From NCBI GenBank assembly GCA_963576475.1, contig OY754984.1, forward strand, positions 22,035,215 through 22,099,214: a stretch of DNA of 64,000 nt, in the 5' to 3' direction. The position numbers were made by a program, and so were the translations under genes. Shown here piece by piece: positions 33,051-44,160 of the stretch. The notes under the pieces were generated by a model. That model saw only the letters and a program-made list of their open reading frames with translations. It searched no databases and was not told where the DNA came from. This DNA is from Molanna angustata (lineage: Eukaryota; Arthropoda; Insecta; Trichoptera; Molannidae). Each line of letters begins with the position of its first letter. Position 1 is the first letter of the stretch.

Positions 33051-33943
33051 AACGATTTCGTCAAGTAAGATACTAGCATGATATGCATCTGTACTCCTCA
33101 ATAGATGCATTCTAGGGGAAAAGAAAATGCTTGTGATGTGCAAAATTTAAAAAATAAAATAAATTAAAATTATTATTGTTTTGTTTCTTTATATCCACAA
33201 GTCTAAAAAAACTTGAGACAATCGGTGTGCGACGTTTCCGAAGATGTAAAAAGAGATGTTTGAACGGCGGGCGTGGGGGAGGTGTTTCGCACCATCGGAA
33301 GTCGCGCGCGCGGGGTTATTTGCATTCATTATAGATGTGCGGGGGTCCAAAAGTTGAACGCATTTCAAAAGTGGAAATTTGACTCGCGGGAAATTCGGAT
33401 GTCACATTATTGCCTGCCTGCCCGCCCGCCAGCTCCCCCGCAATCCACACCCCCACTCTCTCTCTTTCGTCCATATTTCTGCACCTCTATGTATCGGGAG
33501 GGAGGGGTGGGGTGGGGGTGCGAATAAAAATTAAAGTTTCAAAGGTGCGGACCGGAGGTAGCGATAAAATTTCGAATCGGAGGTGAAGATAGGAGATATG
33601 GTAGGTACCTACCTATCTACTCTCTATTTTGAAGAAGCATTCGGTTTTATTTCGTAAACATTCCAATGAAATCCAACAGAGGGTGCGCGTGTATGGTTAA
33701 AAATATCAACGCAACGTTTAAATCGATTTTTTTTGATTTTCCAAAAAAATTGATGCAATTTATTTTTTTTACAAATTCTGTATTACAACTACAAAAAAGA
33801 TTCACAAATCGAAAAAATATGTACGTTGATAGGTACTCTCTCGATAGAGTTTAAAACTCATGATCGAGAGAGGAGCATCGTACCTACAAATTCCATATTT
33901 ATATACACATGAACTTTCTTGTACCTACATATAATTAGTACAC
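33051..33943. other. No gene recognised; GC-rich, possibly single-copy segment
   Basis: 33270-33600 is clearly less AT-rich than its surroundings, with CGCGCGCG and C-rich runs, and matches no repeat in the window. The frame at 33273-33527 has no recognisable domain. It could be an old regulatory or host sequence, but nothing proves this. Confidence 0.4.
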
Positions 33944-33985
33944 TGGCTGGTCAATTGCCAAACGGCAATTTTTTCCAACCAATCA
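33944..33985 (-). mobile_element. LINE/SINE 3' hairpin block, minus strand
   Basis: The complement reads GGTTGGAAAAAATTGCCGTT then TGGCAATTGACC, the shared 3' block of the CR1-like LINEs and SINE-1. The adjacent sequence to 34046 is probably the rest of this tail. Confidence 0.5.
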
Positions 33986-34046
33986 GGTTCAATATAATAT
34001 ATACAATACAATGTGTACCTACTATGGCCATAAGATGATGACATTA

Positions 34047-34740
34047 AAAAAACCAGTGGGTTGTGGCCAACGCTAAACTCCTCACTAACAAGTCACTACA
34101 TAAAGTATTAAAATTTTCTATGGAAATTTTTCAGCATTTTCAAGAAATGAGTTTGATAAATTACAATTTTTTGAAATATTTTATTACGAAAACTTGATGA
34201 CTCTTCAATAGCAATTTATGAAAGTGATATGTCTTTCTACCAATTTGAAAATAAAAATTTCAAATTTTAAATTTCCTGAGCTTAGGGTCACTTTAAAATA
34301 TGTGCTGTGTGCTTTGTGCTATGTGCTATGTATGGCGTGTTTATTTTATTGTATCGATTATACACTAAAAAACCTACTCATTCGATTCTATTAAAATTTT
34401 GCAAATTTGTATATCTAACACTCACTTAGACCCCATTAGATTTTGAAGGATAACTGAATAGTGCTTCTCAATTTTTTTAACTGTCAAATGATTCAAAGTG
34501 ACCCCAAGCTCAGGAAACTTATAATTTGGAAATTTTATTTTCAAATAGTTAAAAAAGCACATCATTTTCATAAAATGGCATTGAAGAAATGTAAAGTTTT
34601 CGTAATAAAATATTTTAAAAAAATAATTGAACAATCTCATTTCATGAATATGCTGGATATTTTCCATACAAAATTTGAATACTTTATATAATGATTTGTT
34701 AGTGAGGAGTTTAGCGTTGGTCACAAAACACTCGTTTTTT
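34047..34740. mobile_element. Foldback element, family F palindrome
   Basis: The left arm begins AACCAGTGGGTTGTGGCCAA and the right arm ends TTGGTCACAAAACACTCGTT. About 250 bp at each end are inverted copies of each other around a middle of about 190 bp containing TATGGCGTGTTTATTTTA. The outer part is the same sequence that starts the copy at 24955. No coding sequence. The open frames at 34422-34751 (-) and 34461-34691 (+) are compositional. Confidence 0.7.
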
Positions 34741-35165
34741 ATATTAATCAATTGAAAGAAAGATAATTAATTGATGACTTCTAATATTTGATAAACTCAC
34801 AATGTAGACAGCAAAAAGACTAAGCCTTTTTAATAATCATTGCAATATTTGATATAGTCTTTAATGACACTCAAATGTTTAATCATGTATTGTAAAAAAA
34901 AAAAATGAAACCATGTCCCGTGAGCAGTGGCGTATCGTGAAAAAATATTTATTAAGGGGATCGGGCAATGTCCTAAATTATGCACTACACTGATTGTAAA
35001 CTTTGGTCTCCTGTCGAACATTACCGCATTAATGCACCCCCTACCCCAAATTAATTTTTACAAAGGTATATTCGATACTTGCAAACCTCCCGTGCATATT
35101 TAAAACAATATTTATACCCTTTGTAACGACACTGGTTTCTACGCTAATTCATTATTTATATACAA
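34741..35165. other. No gene recognised
   Basis: AT-rich spacer with no supported feature. Confidence 0.4.
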
Positions 35166-35995
35166 AATAAAACCAACATAGTTTCATTTCGAAATATAAT
35201 TTACGAAAATAGCTGATTTTTGTATGGTTCGAAAAATAATATTCTAAAATAGCTGATTTTTCGTTTGGTTAGAAAAATAATATGGTAAAATAGTTGATTT
35301 TTTGACTGTTTCAAAAAATAATATTCGAAAATAGCTGATTTTTGGTTTAGTTCGAAAAATAATATTCTAAAATATTTGATTGGTTCAAAAAATATTATAC
35401 GAAAATAGCTGATTTTTTGTTTGGTACAAAAAATAGTATTCTAAAAAAGTTGAGATTTTGATTGGTTCAAAAAATAATATTCGAAAATGGCTTATTTTTT
35501 GTTTAGTTCGAAAAATAATATTCTAAAATAGTTGAGTTTTTGATTGGTTCAAAAAATAATATTCGAAAATAGCTGATTTTTGGTTTAGTTCGAAAAATAA
35601 TATTCTAAAATGTTTGATTTTTTGATTGGTTCAAAAAATAATATTCTAAAAAAGTTGAGATTTTGATTGGTTCAAAAAATAATATTCGAAAATGGCTTAT
35701 TTTTTGTTTAGTTCGAAAAATAATATTCAAAAATGAGTGATTTATTTGATTGGTTCAAAAAATATTATTCGAAAATGGCTGATTATTTGTTTGGTTCGAA
35801 AAATAATATTCTAAAATAGTTGATTTTTTGATTGGTTCCAAAAATAATATTCGAAAATAGTTTAGGTATTTTTTGATTGGTTTAAATAATAATATTCGAA
35901 TATCACTGATTTTTGCATGGTTCGAAAAATAATGTTCGAAAATTGTTGAGTTTTTTTTTCGTTCGAAAAATAGTATTCGAAAATATTTTTTTTTT
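35166..35995. repeat. Minisatellite of about 41-bp units
   Basis: About 19 diverged units with the theme GTTCGAAAAATAATATTC and AAAATAGCTGATTTTT. Two sub-types, TTCGAAAA and TTCAAAAA, tend to alternate, so an 82-bp higher unit is possible. Confidence 0.8.
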
Positions 35996-36209
35996 GTTAT
36001 CTATGCAAAATTCTAAATTGGCTTTGTATAAATAGGTTTATAGGATTAAACAATCATCTGTCCATAGGAATTTTCTCTTGTTTAAATTTTTTTCTTATGT
36101 AGGGTCATTGTGGCAACAGTGAATCATGGGTACACAGTGAATCAGGTCATTTTGAGGAAGAAAGAAAAAAACCTACATGTTGTTATTTTCTCTCAATGAT
36201 CCTTATTAG

Positions 36210-36914
36210 TAGAGACCGGATTATATGCAACATGAAATACTCGAAATATGCATGCAAATATGCATTATAAATACTCAAAATATGCAAGAAAATCGCCAAA
36301 ATGTGCCAAAATATGCAACATCAAATTTAAATAATACTACAAAATAACATTATTTCATAATAAAAAAAAAAATTACCTAGTTAGTTACTTACTAACTAGA
36401 TACATATTTTAAATTTTTGTCCTTAAAAACGTTAACAATCAAGTACTGTTCCAAATGTTCAGTTGTGAGGTTATGCCTTCTATCAGTTAAAATATTTTTA
36501 TAAATAGAAAACGATCTCTCTACATCCACTGAGGTCACTTCCACTTGGTAGTATTTGAATTTTGACGATATGTTTGCAGGAATCGCCTCTGGAAAATTGA
36601 ATTCGATCCATTGATGAAGCTATTGATTTGGCATAAAGATTCATAGTCAAGGTTGTTGTTTAATATGTTTTCAAGCTTTTCTCGCAATTTTGTTGGGAAT
36701 GTTCCTGGCAAGTTGGAGTTAAATTGACGAACTTTTTCCGTTATCTCAATAGATTGGTAGGTACTCGGTTTCACAGATACAGTTAAAATTTTACAAAATG
36801 TTCTCAATTATGCACGATCAGTAGATTTTAGTCGAAATATGCAATATCTTACAAAAATAGCCGAAATATGCAAATGCATATGCAAATATGCAAATGCATG
36901 TAATCCGATCTCTA
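36210..36914 (-). mobile_element. hAT element derivative with 8-bp target duplication
   Basis: Ends TAGAGACCGGATTATATGCA and, on the complement, TAGAGATCGGATTACATGCA. It is flanked by the exact 8-bp repeat CTTATTAG (36202-36209, 36915-36922). ATATGCA-type repeats crowd both subterminal regions. It encodes only the transposase C-terminus on the minus strand. Confidence 0.85.
36425..36807 (-). pseudogene. hAT transposase C-terminal (dimerisation) domain fragment
   Basis: The minus strand at about 36425-36610 reads WIEFNFPEAIPANISSKF, YYQVEVTSVDVERSFSIYKN and LTTEHLEQYLIVNVFKD. The VERSFS motif marks the hAT C-terminal dimerisation region. Upstream, in a frame shifted near 36620, lies SNLPGTFPTKLREKLENIL and CQINSFI. 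The catalytic core and BED finger are missing, so the element is non-autonomous. Confidence 0.8.
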
Positions 36915-37994
36915 CTTATTAGACATGAAGTTGTTTACACTAGTTAATTGACACCAGTCATTGTAATAAGACCTCTTGTTTGTGTTTAAGTGATTTAGTG
37001 ACACAAGAATTATTTTCTTCGAGGTAATATATTTTTTATTATTTTGGTATATGTAATCAATGGGAGTATTGTTGTTGTGGTATGAATAGCCCCATAATGT
37101 CTAGATTATTTTAAAGTTACACTGGCTATTCAATATAAAACAAATGTTTGTATTTGATATTTTAAATTCAAAATGGCAGACTGGTACACAGTGGCTCACA
37201 TGGTCAAGGTACACAGTGAATCAGGATCCACTGTGTACCTGTTTACATATTATTTAGAATTAATTCAACTGAAATATTAAAACCTTTTTTTATTAATTAT
37301 AACAAGACTATTTTTTATATTACTTATGTTTTAGAATGTCACGTAAAAATACCAACCAAAGAAAAATTTGAATCATTCAGAAAATCAAATGAGAGAAGCT
37401 TTCACAAAAATACTAAATGGAAGCAGTATTATAAAATAAAAATCACTTGATTTAAAATTCTTTACTGTTTTTTAGCATTTATCTGCTTCAGTTCTACCTG
37501 TATTCATTTACACTTACTTTTTTAATAATTTTCTTGCTTAGCCTCTTAGTGCTTTTTAACCGAAAAAGAGTTTTTTTTTTATTTTTGTTATTTGCGTTGA
37601 AATGTTAATGACACTAAAAATATTTTTTTATGTCAATTACCCATCGTTTAAAAAATATGTGTTATATATATTTTAGTTTTCTATATGATTCACTGTGTAC
37701 TGGCAAGTGATCCACTGTGTACACCACGTGGTACACAGTGGCTCAATAGCTATTATAGTAAAAACATGTCCAAAAAACGAAAAAGTGAGTGTTTATGATA
37801 AATACTAATATGCACTTAATTATATTAACAATCAAAGAATGTCCCATCCAAATTTCATAAAAATTGGTTGTTTAGTAGTTTTGATATTACAACCAAAATA
37901 AAAATACATGATTCACTGTTTCCACATTGACCCTAATCTTTATTTCATTTTCCAAATTTACATTACTTGTTTTATTTAATTTTGTAGTCAATTG

Positions 37995-39810
37995 ACTTCA
38001 AACTATATTTTTTACAAATCACTAACCCAAGGGGAGTAATGATTTCGCAATTTTTCAGGCTATTTTTTATTGCAGATTATCAACTAGTATCATGATTGTA
38101 TTCTGAAAGTTTTATCACTGTCTGTGTGTGCTGTGTAGGTAGGGGAGACCCGCCAAAGTTGACGAAGTGCCTAAGATGACGAATGCTGTTTTTTTCTATG
38201 TAATGCATAAGTGAGAATACACTATACGATGAAAAGAATAAAGAATATTATACTGACTACGGATCAAATCAGTCTGTCTCGTTTCGACAAAGTATTTGCA
38301 TGTAAACCGCAGTTTGTTGTTTTTTGAGTCGTTGATGTAAAAAAACGGTGTTAAAAAATAGTGTTTTACAAAATATCGGTATACTTAAGCACAAAACTGT
38401 TTACATATTTGAAATAAAGGTGTATTTTACTATATCCTGTAAGTGAATTTAAATAGTCTCGACACGCCGGTCGATGGAAGGACAGCGCTTCCGAAACATG
38501 TCGCGAAGTGACTCAAAAAACAAGTGGTTTATAGCTAATTTATATTTCAAAAATGGTTTATATTAACTACCACAAAATATCCGCCGAATCATTAAATGAT
38601 ATTAATATCATTTAATGATTCGGCGAATTCGCCGAATCATCGATAATATTATATTTATGAATTATATTTGTATATTTTTTTAAATGTCACTCACGGGAAA
38701 GATGACTCGGGTAAGTTGACGAATTCGTCATCTTACCCTGCATAATACATATTATATTTTTGATAGTCATCTTCTATTGTGAACTTTTTTTATTGTTAAG
38801 GTTGATCAATATACATGTTGTATTATAAAATGTAATAACTTTACAGGTAAGTAATTGCTTCGGAACAGACTCTGTCTAGTGAAGCAGTTATCTTTAATAT
38901 ATTTTTATAATAGTTACTTATTATGTTCTAAATATATTCCTAAATATATATAATATAAATAGCTTTATATCTTGACTGACTTAATGTTAATATTTATTTT
39001 TTTATTTAGATAAAATGCCCTACACATACGAAAGAAAGACGGAAAGAGACTTTCTTATTTCATGTTGACTTTTTAAAATTATTTAGGTACATATGTATGA
39101 TATTATGTGTCAACTCGTAATTAAATGCAATAAAAATGTTTAAATCCTTTATCTTTTTAATTTAATCTAGAATTGTAAGACAGAATTCATACTGTGATGC
39201 AATTCGTCAACTTTCCCTATGCATATAGTCATCTTACCCGTTATACGGGTAAGATGACTATATGCATAGGGAATTTGAGGATGTTTTTAAAATACAATTT
39301 ATCTATAAATCCTTATGTTTTCGCAATAAATTATGTTTGTATTATTGTTGACAAATATATAATCTATAATATCGTTAACATTTTTTTCAATAAACATTCC
39401 ATCAAAGGTGATATCTTACAAATCCCTTAACATCGTCAACTTAGGCGGGTTTCCCCTACTATGTGCTGTGTGCTATGTACGGCGTGTTTATTTTACTTTA
39501 TCGATTATAAATTAAAAACTCATTCGATCCTTTTCAAATTTTGCAAATTTGTATATCTAATATTCACTTAGACCCCAATATATTTTGAAGGATATCTGAA
39601 TAGTGCTTGTCAATTTTTTAACTGTCAAATATTTCAAAATTTAAGTTTTTTATTTTCAAATTAGTAAAAAGGTACATCACTTTTATAAAATGGCATTGAA
39701 GAATAGAATAGAATCATAAAGATGTTCAAAATTATACATACAAAATTTGAATATTTTGTGGAGTAACTTGGTCGTGAGGAGTACAGTATTAGCCACAACC
39801 CACTCATTTT
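37995..39810 (-). repeat. Family F copy, split by a DNA transposon
   Basis: In reverse orientation to the copy at 24955-25510. It starts with CAAGGGGAGTAATGATTTCG and ATCAACTAGTATCATG at 38028-38100, is interrupted at 38142-39456, and resumes with TACGGCGTGTTTATTTTAC, ending AGCCACAACCCACTCATTTT near 39810. Confidence 0.65.
38142..39456. mobile_element. TA-flanked DNA transposon (family T2) rich in palindromes
   Basis: Ends GGGGAGACCCGCCAAAGTTG and, on the complement, GGGGAAACCCGCCTAAGTTG, about 28 bp with three mismatches. TA lies on both sides. The interior repeats GTCATCTTACCC/GGGTAAGATGAC and TTGACGAA motifs. It contains a perfect 44-bp palindrome (38582-38625) overlapping a 26-bp one (38615-38640), and a perfect 29-bp stem with a 3-nt loop (about 39214-39274). 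No transposase frame remains. The T1 element at 36102 has the same general plan. Confidence 0.75.
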
Positions 39811-39890
39811 AATTAAATTATTCTTACTCTCAGACAATGTTAAAGTAAATTTTAAAAAAAAGTCAATACTTGTTTTTATCATTTTTAATT

Positions 39891-40010
39891 TTTTCCCCAA
39901 TAAGTATCCTGTATTTATATTTCGAGTAATTTTTCCCCAATAAGTATCCTGTATTTATATTTCGAGTAATTTTTCCCCAATAAGTATCCTGTATTTATAT
40001 TTCGAGTAAT
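39891..40010. repeat. Three tandem 40-bp units
   Basis: TTTTCCCCAATAAGTATCCT starts at 39891, 39931 and 39971, and the units are identical by eye. Confidence 0.9.
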
Positions 40011-40329
40011 TTTTTTTGTTCAAAGTAAATCATATTTTTTTCCATAATATACAAATTTTTCCATTAAATAAAAAAATATTTTCAAAATATTCTAAACACC
40101 GGTTATTCGGAAGAAATTTCAATTTAGTTAAAAATAGATCCCACGTGAACACTTCTGTACAACCCCAGGGTTTATAGAAGTGTTATTTTATTTAATACTA
40201 GCTTTTATGTCCCGCCGTTGGCCAAGAATGTAAATTAGTGAAGGAATAAGCAATCTTTTATATAATATTGTCACAAAAAATATTTGCTAATTCGTAGTAT
40301 GAAAAGTAGTTTGAAATTTAATTGAGTTT
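40011..40329. other. No gene recognised
   Basis: AT-rich spacer between tandem arrays. Confidence 0.4.
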
Positions 40330-40990
40330 AAGCGATGTAAAATGTTCAAGTGATGGCCACAACCCATTTGTTTTTATATATAAGTAGGTACATACAATTT
40401 CTGCACGCATGGACTATGGTAAATGGTTTTAAATATGACTGATTATAAAGAGACAACGTTGTAAAGAGTTTGGATTTGGCCACAACCCCTATTTTTTATA
40501 TATTTTCATCGAACGCAAATGTGTTTTAAATATTTAGTAATTTTGGATGATGGGAAATGGCTTAAAAATTAAATAAACAAAAGTACTGAAAAGATTCTAG
40601 TGTTGGTCACATCCCATTCGTTTTTATATTTTTCGTCAAGTGTGCATACCTATAGATTATTATATTTTTGCACAATAAAACTGATCTACATTACAGAAGA
40701 AGACTTAAATAGTTTTTAATTTGAATATAAACGTTGTGAAGAGGCCAGTAATGGCCACAACCCCGATTTTTTATTATATTTTCATCAAAATCAAATATGA
40801 AGTTATTGAAAATTAAGCAATATATGATGATACATATAATAAATGGTGTAAATTTCGATTGAAAAAAAGTATTGAGAAGATTCTAGTGATGGTCACATCC
40901 CATTCGTTTTATATATTTTCGTCAAGTGTGCATGTTGTTTATAATATTTCTATACAATAGACTATAAGACTTAAAACTAACCCAAAAGAC
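40330..40990. repeat. Array of about 130-bp units carrying the family F terminus
   Basis: The phrase GATGGCCACAACCCATTTG and variants recur near 40355, 40475, 40605, 40750 and 40890, each followed by a T/A-rich stretch and CGTCAAGTGTGCAT-type sequence. The phrase is the terminal motif of the family F elements at 24955, 34047 and 39770. Confidence 0.65.
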
Positions 40991-41026
40991 TAAATGAAAA
41001 AAAAGAATAAGTATAATACTATAACA

Positions 41027-42180
41027 AATAGTTTGTAATAAAAACTGACCCAATGGTCTACATAAAATATGCAATAGAAGAATTACACAATAGTAAATGT
41101 ATTATATAAAAACTGACCCAATGGTCTACATAAAATATGCAATAGAAGAATTACACAATAGTAAATGTATTATATAAAAACTGACCCAATGGTCTACATA
41201 AAATATGCAATAGAAGAATTACACAATAGTAAATGTATTATATAAAAACTGACCCAATGGTCTACATAAAATATGCAATAGAAGAATTACACAATAGTAA
41301 ATGTATTATATAAAAACTGACCCAATGGTCTACATAAAATATGCAATAGAAGAATTACACAAAAGTAAATGTATTATATAAAAAAATGACCAAATGGTCT
41401 TCATAAAAGAAGAAGAAGATGAATTGAAATATAGGAAATATTTTATATAAAATTCACCCAACGTCTACATTAAATAAAAAAAACGAAGAATTAGACTAAA
41501 GGAAATAGTTTGTATAAAAACTAACCAAAAGATCTACAAAATATAAGAAAAAGAAGAATAAGACTATAGAAAGTAGTTAATATAAAAACTGACCTAAGGT
41601 CTACATATTAGAAGAATAATTATACGTCAGGAAATAGATTGTATAAAAACTAACGCAAAGGTCAACATAAAAGAAGACGAAGAAGAATTAGACTAAAGGA
41701 AAAGTTTGCATGAAAACTCTCCCTTGGTCTACACAAAAGAGGAAAAATTAGACTATAGGAAGTTAGTTTATACAAAATTCAACAAAGGTCTACATAAAAT
41801 TAGAAAAAGAAGAAATACGTTAAAAGAAATAGTTGGTATCAAAACTGGCCCAGAGGTCTACATAAAATAAGAAGAAAAAGAATTAGATAATAGGAATAAG
41901 TTTGTATAAAAACTCACCCAAAGGGCTACATAAAAGAAGAGGAAGAAGATGAATTAGACTATAGGAAATAGTTTGTATAAAAACTCACCCAAGGTCTACA
42001 TAAATTAAGAAAAAGAAAAATTAGACTATAGGAAATAGTTTATTTATGAACTGTCCCAAATGACTTCACAAATGAAGAGGAAGAAGAATTAAACTCCAAG
42101 AAATAGTTTGTATAAAAAATCACCCAAAGGTCTACTTAAATAAAAGAAGAATTTCACTATAGGAAATAGTTTGTAGATTG
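41027..42180. repeat. 68-bp minisatellite with an identical block and a diverged block
   Basis: CTGACCCAATGG starts at 41045, 41113, 41181, 41249 and 41317, an exact 68-bp period with units identical or nearly so. From about 41385 to 42180 the array continues as some 11-12 strongly diverged units with variable GAAGAAGAA insertions. Confidence 0.9.
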
Positions 42181-43139
42181 AATGACATGTGTATTGTAGT
42201 TAACCTAAGATAGTTTAATAATTTTCCTATACGAAATTAGTATATTGTTGGTTTTTAAGTAGTATTAGGTATGTAGGTACCTACCTACAATGATGTTCTA
42301 AATTAATTCGAATTCGATTTATAACAAATTTTATTTGAATATCAGAATGTGTCCGTTACCATAGTAACCATAGAACATGTAAAAAATATCAAATGGTTTG
42401 TAGACATTTTTTGAATAATATGTAGGTACCTACATTGGTTTGTTATTCGATGCCATAAAAATGAAAATTGTCCGAAATATCAAATATTATATACAAATTA
42501 TGCAATTTTATTATGCCTATATCTTTACTAATAATTAACAGACTTTTACAATATACGTCTTTAAACTTGCTGTAATGTCTTGTGTTTCATTTTATTATTT
42601 CATAATTATATTTATTTCAAAGGTTTATTATTTTCAAGAACATATTCATTCGGTAGGAAAATGAAAAGATATTAAATAATATTGTATGAAAAGATATTAA
42701 AATGGCGGCATTTATGTACAAAACGCTTACTTTAAAAATAAGTTAAACATTATAATTATACAAAATATTCACCATGTTTTTCACTTAAACGCTAAGTTAT
42801 ACTTGAAAGTAAATTTTTTTCGTGTAAATACGTACTTCTAACTTTTAAACTAACAGATATTTGCGTGCAAAATGTACACTTTTTTGACAGATACGACTTG
42901 GAAAATTTTGTATGAAAAAAATAATTATTGAAATATTTTTAAAATTCAGCATTTTTATCGCATTATTTTTAGCGTGACACTGCATCAGGTATACAGGTAC
43001 ACGTTCGCACATAAATTAGATTTTTAGATGCTCTTGGTTTTTCAGAAGGCGTGAGACAAACACACACACACACACACACATACACACACACACAGACACT
43101 AACATTTTGATTGCTTTATTACTTTAGATTTTATTACTT
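42181..43139. other. No gene recognised; CA microsatellite
   Basis: AT-rich. A (CA)n tract lies at 43059-43095. No coding region is supported. Confidence 0.5.
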
Positions 43140-43290
43140 CTTGGGCAACTAACATGTACTATGTCAAAGATCAATTCAACACGCACCCAACAACAAGTTG
43201 CCACATTCTGGAGACTCATGATATTAATCGTTTCACAGATCTAGACTTAAAACACAATTTAAAAATGCGTCTCCACCGGTCTTGTGTTCA
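43140..43290 (-). mobile_element. SINE-2 copy, 5'-truncated
   Basis: The complement shares with 25800-26076 the B-box flank (AACACAAGACCGGTGGAGAC), TGTGTTTTAAGTCTAGATCT, AGTCTCCAGAATG and GGCAACTTGTTGTTGGGTGC, then CATGTTAGTTGCCC. The tRNA-like head is cut off by an (AAAT)n run. Confidence 0.65.
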
Positions 43291-43310
43291 AATAGATAAA
43301 TAAATAAATA

Positions 43311-43470
43311 ACAAAGTTGGTTAGAGATCTGTATTCTGAGCCAAAGTTACCGGGTTCGATTCCCGATAAATAAACAGTTTTTAATTGTGTTTTTAGTCTG
43401 GATATGCGAGACTTTAAATATCAAAGTCTCAAATGTGTGGCAACTTGTTATTGGGTGCCGGGAAGAAATA
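43311..43470 (+). mobile_element. SINE-2 copy, plus strand, head-to-head with the previous one
   Basis: Begins in the A-box region (AGTTGGTTAGAGATC), has the B box GGTTCGATTCCCG, the body TTGTGTTTTTAGTCTGGATA and the end GGCAACTTGTTATTGGGTGC. The two copies face each other across an (AAAT)n run. Confidence 0.65.
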
Positions 43471-44160
43471 CGAAATAAGAAACTAACTTCAATTTTTTTC
43501 ATTTAAAAAATGTCCTCTCCAAATACTGAGAAAAAAAAACAAAAAAATAGACAACATAAAAAATATAAACTTTATCTATCAGTCATTTTGTGTTTCTTAA
43601 CGTTGTCTTCTCTTTCCATTGTGTTCTCCCCTAACCACCTCCCCCGCATTCCTCACCACGACTATGTACACGGAATTTATCATATTTAATACCTACAGCG
43701 ACATCTATTTGAGTACTAATTACTAATAATGTTACGAATGATAAGAAACATTCGCGAAAAGAGAATTTCACTACCGCGAAATGAAATGCTGCGTCTCGCT
43801 CGCACCCGTAGCTTTCAAAGGCTTTGCGTGAGAGGGACGGGGACAGTTTAAAGGTCCTTTTCGATAGAGATGATAGAACAAATAATTTCGTGTCGGTGAA
43901 ATTCGGGGGCGGATTTTCAATTTAATTTTTTTATATTATTCCAAAAATATTTTGCTAAACATTTTCTAAATACTAATGGTAATAATTGTATTGTATTGTA
44001 TATATTGTATATTTTACGGGAGTTATTTGAGAAACATATGAGAAAAAGTTGAGGTTTTGTAACAGTATTTTCGCAGTACGGGACCTAACCTTTTTCATAC
44101 ATTTTTCTTAAATAACTCTCGTAATACAACCCTAAGTATTTTAAATCTCACAAATTTTTT
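43471..44160. other. No gene recognised
   Basis: A moderately GC-rich stretch at 43730-43860 matches no repeat in the window. No coding region is supported. Confidence 0.4.

Larger units (their letters stand above)
36102..37933. mobile_element. TA-flanked DNA transposon (family T1) with nested hAT
   Basis: The terminal inverted repeat GGGTCATTGTGGCAACAGTG pairs with the complement of the right end (GGGTCAATGTGGAAACAGTG). TA flanks both ends. The interior repeats the phrase TACACAGTGAATCA in both orientations at 36134, 37176, 37205, 37225, 37690, 37712 and 37729. Such repeated sites could be transposase-binding sites. A 705-bp hAT element interrupts it, so the native length is about 1.1 kb. 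No transposase frame remains. A Tc1/mariner/pogo relationship is inferred from the TA target. Confidence 0.75.

Noticed and set aside
41045..41384. A CRISPR-like array
   Set aside because: The 68-bp units are contiguous with no unique spacers, in a eukaryotic context. It is a minisatellite.
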